In this document: one piece after another, positions 34,589 to 42,903 of the stretch
Numbering within the stretch: position 1 is the first letter of the stretch
Layout of the letters: each line of letters starts with the position of its first letter
Assembly: GCF_001879205.1 (NCBI RefSeq)
Contig: NZ_MLFK01000002.1
Location: forward strand, 372,001 to 436,000
DNA length: 64,000 nucleotides
Source of the DNA: Flavobacterium johnsoniae
GTDB taxonomy: Bacteria > Bacteroidota > Bacteroidia > Flavobacteriales > Flavobacteriaceae
Direction of reading: 5' to 3'
Program-made: the position numbers and the translations under genes
Notes under the pieces: model-generated
Told to the model about the DNA's origin: nothing
Database searches by the model: none
Seen by the model: only the letters and a program-made list of their open reading frames with translations

Positions 34589-35048
34589 TTTCTTTAAATT
34601 TTTGAGTCAGTTTTTCTTTTATCCTGTGAATTTTAACCCGTACATTTGCTTCAGAAAGTCCTACAATCTTGGCGATTTCAGCTTGTTTTATATCCTCTAA
34701 TTCTAATGAAATAATGATACGTTCCGTTTCCGGCAGTTCTGCAATACATTTATACAAAAACTGAATTTGCGGCTCTATTGAAGTTTGTTTTTCTTCAGAA
34801 AGATGAACTGGCAATTCTGATTTTGGAAAACGCTGTTGTTTTTCAATCTGTCTTAGGCAGTTATTAGAAGCAATCCTGAAAATCCAGGTCCCAATAGCCG
34901 ATTCATTTCTAAAAGTTTCCAGTTTCTGCCACACAATTATAAAAGTTTCCTGAGCCAAATCCTGCGCAGCATCATAATCATTCATGAAACCCATGCAAAG
35001 CCTGAAAATTCTATCCCAATATGTTTTATAGATCTCTTCGAATTCCAT
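34575..35048 (-). CDS. RNA polymerase ECF-type sigma factor
   Basis: A 157-residue sigma-70 family factor. Region 2 is at about residues 5-70 (YWDRIFRLCMGFMNDYDAAQ, then AQETFIIVWQKLETFRNE and IGTWIFRIASNNCLRQ), region 4 at about 100-150 (LPETERIIISLELEDIKQAE, then VGLSEANVRVKIHRIKEKL). It directs RNA polymerase to a special set of promoters. It is encoded directly after the alpha/beta hydrolase gene (one base between) and overlaps the four-helix membrane protein gene, so three genes probably form one unit. No FecR-type anti-sigma or SusC partner is nearby, so this is not the usual polysaccharide-uptake kind. Confidence 0.92.
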   Translation of the reverse strand: MEFEEIYKTYWDRIFRLCMGFMNDYDAAQDLAQETFIIVWQKLETFRNESAIGTWIFRIASNNCLRQIEKQQRFPKSELPVHLSEEKQTSIEPQIQFLYKCIAELPETERIIISLELEDIKQAEIAKIVGLSEANVRVKIHRIKEKLTQKFKENGQR

Positions 35049-35049
35049 T

Positions 35050-35898
35050 TTAAGATTTTATAAAAGAGTTTAACTGCGCCATATACCATTCTGTATCATC
35101 ATACATTATAAAATGTAATCCTTTAGCAGCATACTGAAAATTGGCTGTTTTCAGGTTTTTATACTGGCCTTCGATTGCAGGTTTTAAATTTATAAAATAG
35201 GATTCTAATAAAATTAAGGACGAACATTTTATTGTCGAGATTTTATCTCTCAAATCTACATTAAAGAAGTCACAATACATTTCTGCAAAAGTTTTTCGGT
35301 CTGATTTCACACTCCAGCTCACTACCGTTTCCAGCTTTGAAGCATCCTGCAAAAGTCTTGGCATGGTTTGTTTCTGCATATCATAAAACTGCGTTTCGGT
35401 CATTGCGGTCATTTGCGTAACCATTGGCGAGCAGTCAATATTTTCTTTTGATTTAAAAGAAGGATCACTCAAAGCGGCCAAACAAGGCAACGCATCAACC
35501 ACCACAATTTTTCCAATCAATTCCGGATAATCAGCTGCGATGGCAAGCGTCAGTCCGCCACCCATACTATGACCCACCAGTATTGGTTTTTCTATTTTAT
35601 TGTCTTTAATATAATTGGCAATTTCCGTTTTCCAGTTTTCAAATGAGGGATTTGGCTGTGGTTTCACCCCGGCAAATCCGGCCATTGTAAGTGTATAGCA
35701 AGTGAAATCTTTTTCGAAAGCCGTTCTGGTTTCGTTCCAGACTTCACCTGAAGAAGCAAATCCGGGAATGAATATAATAGCTTGTTTTCCTTTTCCGGTT
35801 TTAAGAACTTCGAAAGGATATGATTTTGTTTGTGCAAAAACATTTAAACATAATGCAGAGAATAAGAATGCGATAATTAAGATGATATACTTTTTCAT
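35050..35898 (-). CDS. Secreted alpha/beta hydrolase
   Basis: A 282-residue alpha/beta hydrolase with a signal peptide (to about VFAQ, residue 22), so it acts in the periplasm or outside the cell. The nucleophile elbow is GHSMGGG (Ser at about residue 112), the oxyanion-hole segment IIFIPGFASSGEVW lies near residue 42, and the acid and catalytic His fit the C-terminal stretch (GLHFIMYDD near residue 264). Substrate unknown; esterase or peptidase activity is possible. It begins the operon with the ECF sigma factor, an arrangement seen with sigma factors that respond to cell-envelope or small-molecule stress. The upstream gap to leuS is long and holds repeats. Confidence 0.85.
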   Translation of the reverse strand: MKKYIILIIAFLFSALCLNVFAQTKSYPFEVLKTGKGKQAIIFIPGFASSGEVWNETRTAFEKDFTCYTLTMAGFAGVKPQPNPSFENWKTEIANYIKDNKIEKPILVGHSMGGGLTLAIAADYPELIGKIVVVDALPCLAALSDPSFKSKENIDCSPMVTQMTAMTETQFYDMQKQTMPRLLQDASKLETVVSWSVKSDRKTFAEMYCDFFNVDLRDKISTIKCSSLILLESYFINLKPAIEGQYKNLKTANFQYAAKGLHFIMYDDTEWYMAQLNSFIKS

Positions 35899-36154
35899 TT
35901 TTAATAGTTTTAAGTTGTTACTTTAATCGGATCCATGCTTTTGATACGACAACTATTAAAATGTTACAAAAGTTTTTAAACTTTTAATGATAAAATTCCA
36001 AATTCCAATGTTGGTGCGGTTTTTAACCGCAAAGTACGCGAAGGCTTACGCAAAGAGCGCTAGGTTTTTTTGCTTACAAAGGCGTTAAGGCGCAAAGTTT
36101 TTTTGCCACGAATTGCACCAATTTCCACTAATTTTTATTTCGCAAAATGCATAG

Positions 36155-36259
36155 TTTGTCAACCTGAGCGAAATCGAAGACCACGCAAGAAGCTCCGTAA
36201 AGAAATCGCCAATCTTTGTAGAGTCACTATGTGGTCTTCGACTTCGTTCAGACTGACAA
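36155..36259. repeat. Imperfect inverted repeat in the hydrolase-leuS gap
   Basis: The gap 35899-36333 has no gene. It holds Flavobacterium-type spacer sequence (AACCGCAAAGTACGCGAAGG at about 36018 and a related copy at about 36080), and then an imperfect inverted repeat: TTTGTCAACCTGAGCGAAAT with AGACCAC on the left (36155-36185) and GTGGTCTTCGACTTCGTTCA with GACTGACAAA on the right (36231-36259). It would form a long stem with a 45-base loop. Such elements are often present in many copies; whether it is transcribed is not known. Confidence 0.55.
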
Positions 36260-36270
36260 AAAGAGACAAA

Positions 36271-36315
36271 AAAAATCCCAAACCCCAATCGTAAAATTGG
36301 AATTTGGGATTTTTA
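36271..36315 (-). terminator. Terminator of leuS
   Basis: AAAAATCCCAAA (36271-36282) pairs with TTTGGGATTTTT (36303-36314); inside, CCAAT pairs with ATTGG. Closely related sequence is found again at 51246-51284. Confidence 0.8.
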
Positions 36316-36333
36316 TATTAAAATTTTAAATAA

Positions 36334-39300
36334 TTAACCCACAAGGTTGATAATTTTTCCAGGAACGATTATCACTTTATTTGGAGTTCTTCCGTCTAAT
36401 TGTTTTTGTGTTCTTTCGTCTTTCATGACGATTTCTTCGATTTGTTCTTTGGTTAAATCCAAAGGCAATTCGATAGTGAAACGCATTTTTCCGTTGAAAG
36501 AAACCGGATATTCTTTGTTTGTTTCAATTAAATGTTTCTCATCAAAAGCTGGAAAAGCAACTTCAGAAATAGAAGTTGTATGTCCTAACTGCGACCATAA
36601 TTCTTCTGCGATATGCGGTGCATAAGGTGAAACCAAAATGGCTAATGGTTCTAAAATCGCTCTTGAATGACAGTTTTGAGAAGACAATTCGTTTACACAA
36701 ATCATAAATTGAGAAACCGAAGTATTGAAAGAGAAATTCTCAATATCATCAGCCACTTTTTTGATTGTTTTATGCAACGATTTTAAGTTGTCTTTTGTTG
36801 GTTCGTCATTGTTTACGATTAAACCGTTATCATCAAAATACAATCTCCATAATTTTTTCAAGAAACCAAAAACTCCAGAAATACCAGCCGTATTCCAAGG
36901 TTTTGCCTGTTCTAACGGACCTAAAAACATTTCATACAAACGCAATGTATCAGCGCCGTATTCAGCACAAATATCATCCGGAGTTACCACATTGTAATAT
37001 GATTTCGACATTTTTTCGACTTCACGTCCTACAATGTATTTTCCATTTTCATCAAAAATAAATTCTGCTGTATTAAAATCTTCTCTCCAAGCTTTGAACT
37101 TTTCGATATTTAATTCATCTGATGAGTTTACGAAATTAACGTCAACTCGAATATCCTGAAAAGAGTCTTCATATAAAGTTATTCCATGCGTATTTGGGCT
37201 AGCTTTCTCAAACAACATATAGTTCAACTTATGAAACGGAGAAGATTGACTTTCCTCTATGCTAATTCTTTTTAAATCAACCCAAAAAGCTGTTGCCCCG
37301 TTAGTTTTTTCATATTCTTTCCATTTATCTGTACTTTTAGTTTCTTTGATTAATTTATGGAACTCTTGTACAAAGTCACGACTTACAAATAAGTTTTCTA
37401 AACCTGATCCAACATTATCAACACCGGACTCATCTCTAGTTCCCTGTGTATTTCTAGATCCTAATCTATAAACAAAAGCACTAGTCCCCAAAATCATTCC
37501 CTGATTAATCAGTTTTTTGAATGGTTCTTCAGTTGGAGCAAAACCTTTGTCTTTTAAGAATTTATTCCAGAAACGAGAATACAATAAGTGACCTGTTGCG
37601 TGTTCGCTTCCGCCAATGTATAAATCTACACTTTCCCAGTAAGCCAAAGCTTCTTTGCTTGCAAATTCGTTTTCATTGTGCGCATCCATGTAACGCATCC
37701 AGTACCATGAACTTCCAGCCCAACCCGGCATGGTGTTCAATTCAAGAGGAAAAATCGAAACATTATCAACCAAATCTGTAGTGACAACTTTATTTTGTTT
37801 TGTATCCCAAGCCCAAACTGCTGCGTTTCCTAATGGCGGCAATCCGTCTTCTGTTGGTAAATATTTTTCTACTTCCGGCAAAATAATTGGCAAATGCTGT
37901 GCATCAATCATTTTTGGCAGTCCGTTTACGTAATAAACCGGGAAAGGCTCTCCCCAATAACGCTGACGAGAGAAAACAGCGTCACGCAAGCGATAATTTG
38001 TTTTTCCTGTTCCCTGCCCTATTTCTTCTAATTTAGCAATTACCTTTTTAGTCGCGTCTTTATAATTTAATCCGTTTAAGAAATCAGAATTAGCGATTTC
38101 CACATTGTCTTTTGATCCGTAAGCCGCTTCAGAAATATCAACATTAGCGAAAATATTTTTGATTTCCTGCATTCCGTTTTGACCTTTAAAGAAATTAGCA
38201 AAAGCATAATCTCTTTCGTCTCCGCAAGGAACCGCCATTACAGCACCAGTTCCGTAACCTGCCAAAACATAATCACCAATCCAAACCGGAATTGGTTCTT
38301 TCGTAAAAGGATGTTCTGCATAAGCTCCGGTAAATACTCCAGAAATGGTTTTTACATCGGCCATACGCTCACGTTCAGAACGTTTTGCTGTTTTTTCGAT
38401 ATAAGCCTCAACTGCTTCTTTTTGTTCCGGAGTTGTAATTTTAGCCACCAAATCATGTTCTGGCGCCAAAGTCATAAAAGTCACTCCAAAAATAGTATCA
38501 GGTCTTGTTGTAAAAACTTCTATAACTTCGTTATGATCTTTTACATTAAAAGTCACCAAAGCCCCTACCGATTTCCCGATCCAGTTTCTTTGAGATTCTT
38601 TTATAGACTCGCTCCAGTCGATATCATTTAAACCTTGAAGCAAACGTTCGGCATAAGCAGAAATTCGCATGCTCCATTGTGTCATTTTTTTTCTTATAAC
38701 AGGAAAACCTCCACGCTCTGAAACTCCGTTTACAATTTCATCATTTGCCAAAACAGTTCCTAAACCAGGACACCAGTTTACTTCGGTTTCCGCCAAATAG
38801 GTCATTCTGTACTGCAATAAGATTTTTTCTTTTTGATCTTCAGAATATGACTTCCATTCGTCAGAGGTAAAAATTGCCACATTGTCATCGCAGACTGCTT
38901 CAACCAATGCATTTCCGCTTTCTTCAAAAACAGTTACCAATTCTGAAATATCAAAAGCCTGTCCTTGTTTTCTGCAATACCAAGAATTGAACAATTGGAT
39001 AAAAATCCACTGTGTATGTTTGTAATAATCAGGATTTGAAGTTCGTACTTCACGACTCCAATCGAACGAAAAACCAATTTTATCTAATTGCTTTCTGTAT
39101 CCTGCAATTTGCTTTCCTTCTTTATCTACACCTCCGTCTATATTTACGCGCGTGGTATCTTCCGGACGCTGTCCTGTCTGAATCGCATATTGTTCTGCAG
39201 GTAATCCGAAACTGTCGTACCCCATCGGATGCAAAACATTGAAACCCTGATGTCTTTTGAAACGAGAATAAACATCTGAAGCAATATAACCCAGCGGATG

Positions 39301-39450
39301 TCCAACGTGTAATCCTGCTCCTGATGGATAAGGAAACATATCGAGAACATAATGTTTAGGTTTTTCAGAGTTGTTTTTTGCTGCAAAAGTTTGATTTTCT
39401 GCCCAATATTTTTGCCATTTGGCGTCAATTTCGTTTGGATTGTATTTCAT
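36334..39450 (-). CDS. leuS: Leucyl-tRNA synthetase with an enlarged insertion before KMSKS
   Basis: Charges tRNA-Leu with leucine. At 1038 residues it is about 80-110 longer than I expect for Bacteroidota LeuRS. The class I signatures are present: HVGH in the segment PSGAGLHVGHPLGYIA (about residue 48) and KMSKS near residue 815. The editing (CP1) domain lies in the middle, with TTRPDTIFGVTFM and the hydrolytic-site region GYGTGAVMAVPCGDERDYAF. The extra length is concentrated at about residues 662-765 (DNA about 37155-37465), between LGTSAFVYRL and VDVNFVNSSDELNIEKF, where the leucine-specific domain sits in bacterial enzymes. The reading frame is intact throughout. Promoter read on the minus strand at 39513-39542. 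Confidence 0.95.
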   Translation of the reverse strand: MKYNPNEIDAKWQKYWAENQTFAAKNNSEKPKHYVLDMFPYPSGAGLHVGHPLGYIASDVYSRFKRHQGFNVLHPMGYDSFGLPAEQYAIQTGQRPEDTTRVNIDGGVDKEGKQIAGYRKQLDKIGFSFDWSREVRTSNPDYYKHTQWIFIQLFNSWYCRKQGQAFDISELVTVFEESGNALVEAVCDDNVAIFTSDEWKSYSEDQKEKILLQYRMTYLAETEVNWCPGLGTVLANDEIVNGVSERGGFPVIRKKMTQWSMRISAYAERLLQGLNDIDWSESIKESQRNWIGKSVGALVTFNVKDHNEVIEVFTTRPDTIFGVTFMTLAPEHDLVAKITTPEQKEAVEAYIEKTAKRSERERMADVKTISGVFTGAYAEHPFTKEPIPVWIGDYVLAGYGTGAVMAVPCGDERDYAFANFFKGQNGMQEIKNIFANVDISEAAYGSKDNVEIANSDFLNGLNYKDATKKVIAKLEEIGQGTGKTNYRLRDAVFSRQRYWGEPFPVYYVNGLPKMIDAQHLPIILPEVEKYLPTEDGLPPLGNAAVWAWDTKQNKVVTTDLVDNVSIFPLELNTMPGWAGSSWYWMRYMDAHNENEFASKEALAYWESVDLYIGGSEHATGHLLYSRFWNKFLKDKGFAPTEEPFKKLINQGMILGTSAFVYRLGSRNTQGTRDESGVDNVGSGLENLFVSRDFVQEFHKLIKETKSTDKWKEYEKTNGATAFWVDLKRISIEESQSSPFHKLNYMLFEKASPNTHGITLYEDSFQDIRVDVNFVNSSDELNIEKFKAWREDFNTAEFIFDENGKYIVGREVEKMSKSYYNVVTPDDICAEYGADTLRLYEMFLGPLEQAKPWNTAGISGVFGFLKKLWRLYFDDNGLIVNNDEPTKDNLKSLHKTIKKVADDIENFSFNTSVSQFMICVNELSSQNCHSRAILEPLAILVSPYAPHIAEELWSQLGHTTSISEVAFPAFDEKHLIETNKEYPVSFNGKMRFTIELPLDLTKEQIEEIVMKDERTQKQLDGRTPNKVIIVPGKIINLVG

Positions 39451-39490
39451 TTCTAAGTGACTAAGGTTCTAAGTGACTAAGGTTCTAAGG
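39451..39490. repeat. Tandem repeat, 16-base unit, 2.5 copies
   Basis: TTCTAAGTGACTAAGG is present twice without change and then half again. It lies in the leader of leuS between promoter and start codon. Confidence 0.7.
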
Positions 39491-39512
39491 CTTTTCACTA
39501 ATTAATTAGCCG

Positions 39513-39542
39513 CAAATTTACATTTATTGTAGATTGTACCAA
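39513..39542 (-). promoter_or_regulatory. Promoter of leuS
   Basis: Read on the minus strand: TTG at 39540-39542, a 19-base spacer and TAAATTTG at 39513-39520, a full match to the Bacteroidota consensus. The leader to the start codon is about 60 bases. Confidence 0.6.
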
Positions 39543-39693
39543 AGCTATTTCGCTGACAAACAAATAAAATAACAAAATACCTATTTTTAATTACGTAAAA
39601 ATACTTATATTAGCTTTTTTAATACGTAGTTCAAATTCTTTTACTGCCTTTTTATTCCTATAAAACGAAAGAATAGATTTACAGAAAAAACAA

Positions 39694-39709
39694 TTACTTT
39701 TACAAGTAA
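39694..39709. promoter_or_regulatory. Small palindrome just upstream of the ModE-type gene
   Basis: TTACTT (39694-39699), spacer TTAC, AAGTAA (39704-39709). A perfect six-base inverted repeat 12 bases before the start codon could be an operator for autoregulation; it does not resemble the E. coli ModE box, so this is a guess from position. Confidence 0.3.
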
Positions 39710-39721
39710 GTAAAAAATCAA

Positions 39722-40069
39722 ATGAGTACCGATAAAAAATATTCGATTGAAGTCCGTCTTTGGATTGAAGAAGCAGAAGGTCCCTTTTTAGGAATTGGTA
39801 AAATCTGGCTTTTAGAAAACATTCAAAAAACAGGTTCTATTACAAATGCTGCAAAAGAGATGAAAATGGCGTATAGACAGGCCTGGCAACTGGTTGAAGA
39901 AATGAATCAGCGTGCCGAAAGTCCGCTGGTAGAAAAATTATTGGGAGGAAAAGGCGGTGGCGGGGCACGATTGACAGATGCCGGAGAAAAGGCAATCACT
40001 GTTTTTTATGAAGTAGAAAAACGTATTAAGGATTTCGCCCAGAAAGAAACACAAAATTTAAAATTTTAG
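39722..40069 (+). CDS. ModE-type winged-helix DNA-binding protein without molybdate-binding domain
   Basis: A 115-residue protein made only of the N-terminal LysR-type winged helix of ModE. The pattern GPFLGIGKIWLLENIQKTGS, then AAKEMKMAYRQAWQLVEEMN, and LLGGKGGGGARLTDAGEKAI (about residues 18-95) is typical of this family. The C-terminal TOBE/MOP domains that bind molybdate in E. coli ModE are absent, so metal sensing, if any, must use another route. The gene is followed on the same strand by a TonB-dependent receptor and a molybdopterin-fold lipoprotein, and no ModABC transporter is in view. It probably represses or activates the receptor gene across the 213-base gap that contains a 15-base palindrome at 40180-40194. 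Confidence 0.88.
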   Translation: MSTDKKYSIEVRLWIEEAEGPFLGIGKIWLLENIQKTGSITNAAKEMKMAYRQAWQLVEEMNQRAESPLVEKLLGGKGGGGARLTDAGEKAITVFYEVEKRIKDFAQKETQNLKF

Positions 40070-40179
40070 CAAAAATAGAATTTCGATATTTTTTGTTCTA
40101 ATTTATAAAGTATGATTTTAATCACATTTTATATTTTTAAAAAGCCGTTGTTTTGTAACGCAAAGCAGTGTTCTTTAAA

Positions 40180-40194
40180 AAACACACTGTGTTT
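40180..40194. promoter_or_regulatory. Candidate operator upstream of the TonB receptor gene
   Basis: AAACACA-C-TGTGTTT is a perfect palindrome with one central base, 88 bases before the receptor start codon, preceded by AGTGTT (about 40168) that can also pair with AACACT-like sequence in it. As the only strong palindrome in the gap it is the best candidate for the binding site of the ModE-type protein. Confidence 0.4.
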
Positions 40195-40282
40195 TGAGTA
40201 TTTTTAGAAAGCAAACTACCAAAAATCCTTTTTTTTAACCAGCAGTATTCATTTAAAAACATACTGAAAAACATCATCAAAT

Positions 40283-42283
40283 ATGAAAATAAAATTTCTC
40301 ACATTTTTACTCTTTCCGTTAATTGGATTTTCACAACAAAACAATTCAAAGTATGCTGATTCTTTAAAAACATCCAATATTTTTATGCTTGGAGAAGTCA
40401 TCATCACCAATCATAAAAACAAAGACACTTTAAACAGAGTTACCACAAAAGCGATGGAAGCCCAAAATAAAATGGATGTTTCTAAAGCTTTAAATATGCT
40501 TCCCGGAATAAACTTAACCGCTTCGGGACCCCGAAACGAATCGATGGTCTCTGTTCGTGGTTTTGACCTAAGACAAGTTCCGGTTTATATGGACGGAATA
40601 CCGGTTTATGTTCCGTATGACGGCTATGTAGATTTGGCCAGATTTACCACCTTTGATTTGGCCGCAATTGATGTTTCAAAAGGATTTTCATCTATACTTT
40701 ATGGGCCAAACTCACTCGGAGGTGCTATCAATCTTGTTTCCCGAAAACCTTCAAAAAAATTAGAATACGACGGATCTTTAGGAATGATTAATGAAAACGG
40801 ATACAAAGGAAACATCAACATTGGTTCTAATTTAGGAAAATTCTATTTTCAGGGCGGGTTTTCTTATTTAGACCGAGATTCATTTAGAATGTCTTCTAAT
40901 TTTATTCCAACCGCAAATGAAAATGGCGGACAAAGAGACAATTCGTATAGAACAGATCAAAAAATTAGTTTTAAAATTGGCTGGACTCCTACTGAAAAAA
41001 GCGAATATGCGATAGGTTACATTAATCAGCAGGGTGAAAAAGGAAATCCGGTTTATACAGGAAACGATCCTTTAAACTCTCTTTTGCTGAAACCACGTTT
41101 TTGGCAGTGGCCAAATTGGGATAAAGAAAGTATTTATTTTATTTCAAATTCTTCTTTCGATGACAAAAACAGCATTAAAACCAGATTGTATTTTGATCGT
41201 TTCAAAAATACGCTGGACAGTTATGACGACGCCGCTTATTCGACACAAACCAAAGCGTATGCTTTTGAAAGCATTTACAATGATTATACGTATGGCGGAA
41301 ACCTGGAATACAACACAAAATTTATCCCAAAAAACGATTTAAAAATTGCTTTTCATTTTAAAGAAGATGTGCACCGCGAGAACAATCTTGGAGAACCTGT
41401 CCGTCATTTTATAGACAATACTGTTTTAGTAGGGATTGAAGATGTTTATAAAGTAAATTCAAAATTTACTGTAATTCCGGGTGTGAGTTACAACATCAGA
41501 AAAAACATTGAGGCCGAAGATTACAACAGTACCACAAAAGTAATTTCAGATTATCCTGCAGCTGATGCCAGCGACGCTTTTAATGCACAGATTGGTTTAT
41601 TTTATCAACTAAATGAAACACAAAAATTGGGCGCAACTGTTTCTCAAAAAACAAGATTTGCCACAATTAAAGATCGTTATTCATACAGAATGGGAACTGC
41701 AATCCCAAATCCGGATTTAAAACCGGAAAAAGCAACCAACTATGAGCTGAATTATACAGCCAACTTATTCCATAAAATCACTTTTCAGACGGCACTTTTC
41801 TACAGTTCGCTTTCTGACGCTATTTTAAGCGTGAGCAATGTGGAACCTGGAAAATCTCAAATGCAGAATTTTGGCAAAGCCGAATATATGGGCATTGAAG
41901 CACAAGTAAATTATGCTGTTTTAGAGAATCTTTCGCTTAACTTGAATTATACTTACCTAGAAAGAAATAACCTCACCAACCCGAATATTCATTTTACGGA
42001 TGTCCCAAATACTAAAGTCATGGGAACTTTAGAATATCAGCCCATTAAAATATTACGATTTATTGCTAATTCTGAATTTAATTCTTCTCGTTTCAGTACA
42101 AGTTATGGTGCCAGAGTTCCAGATTATACACTTTTAAATTTTTATGGTTCGGGTAAAATTTCTAAAAACTTCAGTATCGATGCAGGAGTCAATAATATAT
42201 TCGACAAAAACTATTGCCTTGTAGAAGGTTACCCGGAAGAAGGGCGTAATTTTTTCGTAACACTTCGCTTTTTTAATAACTAA
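40283..42283 (+). CDS. TonB-dependent outer-membrane receptor of the molybdenum-type locus
   Basis: A 666-residue receptor with signal peptide (to about GFSQ, residue 18), a plug at about 40-155 (VSKALNMLPGINLTASGPRN, then SVRGFDLRQVPVYMDGIPVY and ILYGPNSLGGAINLVSRKP) and a 22-strand-type barrel ending in FFVTLRFFNN with a terminal-strand pattern expected for BAM recognition. There is no carboxypeptidase-regulatory-like domain and no SusD partner, so it resembles classic siderophore or cofactor receptors (FecA, BtuB, YncD type) more than polysaccharide receptors. Context argues for a molybdenum-related ligand: ModE-type regulator upstream, molybdopterin-fold lipoprotein 12 bases downstream. 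Molybdate itself passes porins easily, so a chelate (molybdophore), tungstate or a pterin cofactor is more likely than free oxyanion. This is inference. Confidence 0.88.
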   Translation: MKIKFLTFLLFPLIGFSQQNNSKYADSLKTSNIFMLGEVIITNHKNKDTLNRVTTKAMEAQNKMDVSKALNMLPGINLTASGPRNESMVSVRGFDLRQVPVYMDGIPVYVPYDGYVDLARFTTFDLAAIDVSKGFSSILYGPNSLGGAINLVSRKPSKKLEYDGSLGMINENGYKGNINIGSNLGKFYFQGGFSYLDRDSFRMSSNFIPTANENGGQRDNSYRTDQKISFKIGWTPTEKSEYAIGYINQQGEKGNPVYTGNDPLNSLLLKPRFWQWPNWDKESIYFISNSSFDDKNSIKTRLYFDRFKNTLDSYDDAAYSTQTKAYAFESIYNDYTYGGNLEYNTKFIPKNDLKIAFHFKEDVHRENNLGEPVRHFIDNTVLVGIEDVYKVNSKFTVIPGVSYNIRKNIEAEDYNSTTKVISDYPAADASDAFNAQIGLFYQLNETQKLGATVSQKTRFATIKDRYSYRMGTAIPNPDLKPEKATNYELNYTANLFHKITFQTALFYSSLSDAILSVSNVEPGKSQMQNFGKAEYMGIEAQVNYAVLENLSLNLNYTYLERNNLTNPNIHFTDVPNTKVMGTLEYQPIKILRFIANSEFNSSRFSTSYGARVPDYTLLNFYGSGKISKNFSIDAGVNNIFDKNYCLVEGYPEEGRNFFVTLRFFNN

Positions 42284-42295
42284 ATCAAAAAATAA

Positions 42296-42892
42296 ATGAA
42301 AACTCAAAATTACATTCTCGTTCTCTTAATTGCATTTTCATGCGCCATGTGTAATTCTTCTAAAAAAGAAAAAGAAGATAAAGCCGTAACCCAAAAGATT
42401 TCTAAAACAGATAATGACAAACATATTCCTCTTACACCGGAAGACAGTTTAAAAATGGTAAATCACACCATTGAAGTAAAAGGCGATGTTGAATTTCCGC
42501 TTCAGCTAAGTGTTGATTCTTTAAAAAAGATGAAAGTTGTTACCATCGATGATTTTAAAGTAGTCTGCCAAAGCGGCCAAGTTAAAAAAGACAATAAGAT
42601 TTGTAAAGGCGTACTTTTAAAAGACATTCTGGAGAAAGCCAAAATAAAGCAAGATGGTCACAAAGACCGCAATTTTTATATCGTAGGAAGAGCTTCAGAT
42701 GATTATAAAGCCACTTTTTCATGGGCAGAAATTTTTAATAATCCAACTGGAGAGAATACTTATGTTTTATTTGAAGAAAACGGAAAACCGGTTAAAAGCG
42801 GGGAAATGATTTTAATTTGTAAAAACGACATTAAAACCGGCCCGCGACACGTTTACTGGCTGAAAAGCATTGAAATCTACAAAGTGAAATAA
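42296..42892 (+). CDS. Lipoprotein with sulfite-oxidase-type molybdopterin-binding fold
   Basis: A 198-residue protein with a lipoprotein-type N-terminus (LLIAFSCAMCNSS; lipidation at one of two Cys), a charged tether (about 21-55) and a domain I recognise as the oxidoreductase molybdopterin-binding (SUOX) fold: IEVKGDVEFPLQLSVDSLKK, the Cys in VVCQSGQ (about residue 97), GVLLKDILEKAKI, and the C-terminal KTGPRHVYWLKSIEIYKV. In enzymes of the family the Cys coordinates molybdenum. At this size, with a lipid anchor and without the arginine- and histidine-rich cofactor pocket of YedY/SUOX, it may be a binding protein rather than an enzyme. Only 12 bases after the receptor stop, so in one operon. 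Predicted location: periplasmic face of, or surface of, the outer membrane. Confidence 0.8.
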   Translation: MKTQNYILVLLIAFSCAMCNSSKKEKEDKAVTQKISKTDNDKHIPLTPEDSLKMVNHTIEVKGDVEFPLQLSVDSLKKMKVVTIDDFKVVCQSGQVKKDNKICKGVLLKDILEKAKIKQDGHKDRNFYIVGRASDDYKATFSWAEIFNNPTGENTYVLFEENGKPVKSGEMILICKNDIKTGPRHVYWLKSIEIYKVK

Positions 42893-42903
42893 GAGTTTTA
42901 GAG

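Noticed and set aside
38179..38631. 150-codon open frame on the plus strand inside leuS
   Set aside because: Lies wholly inside a certain gene on the other strand, Cys/Phe/Ser-rich composition typical of antisense frames in AT-rich DNA.
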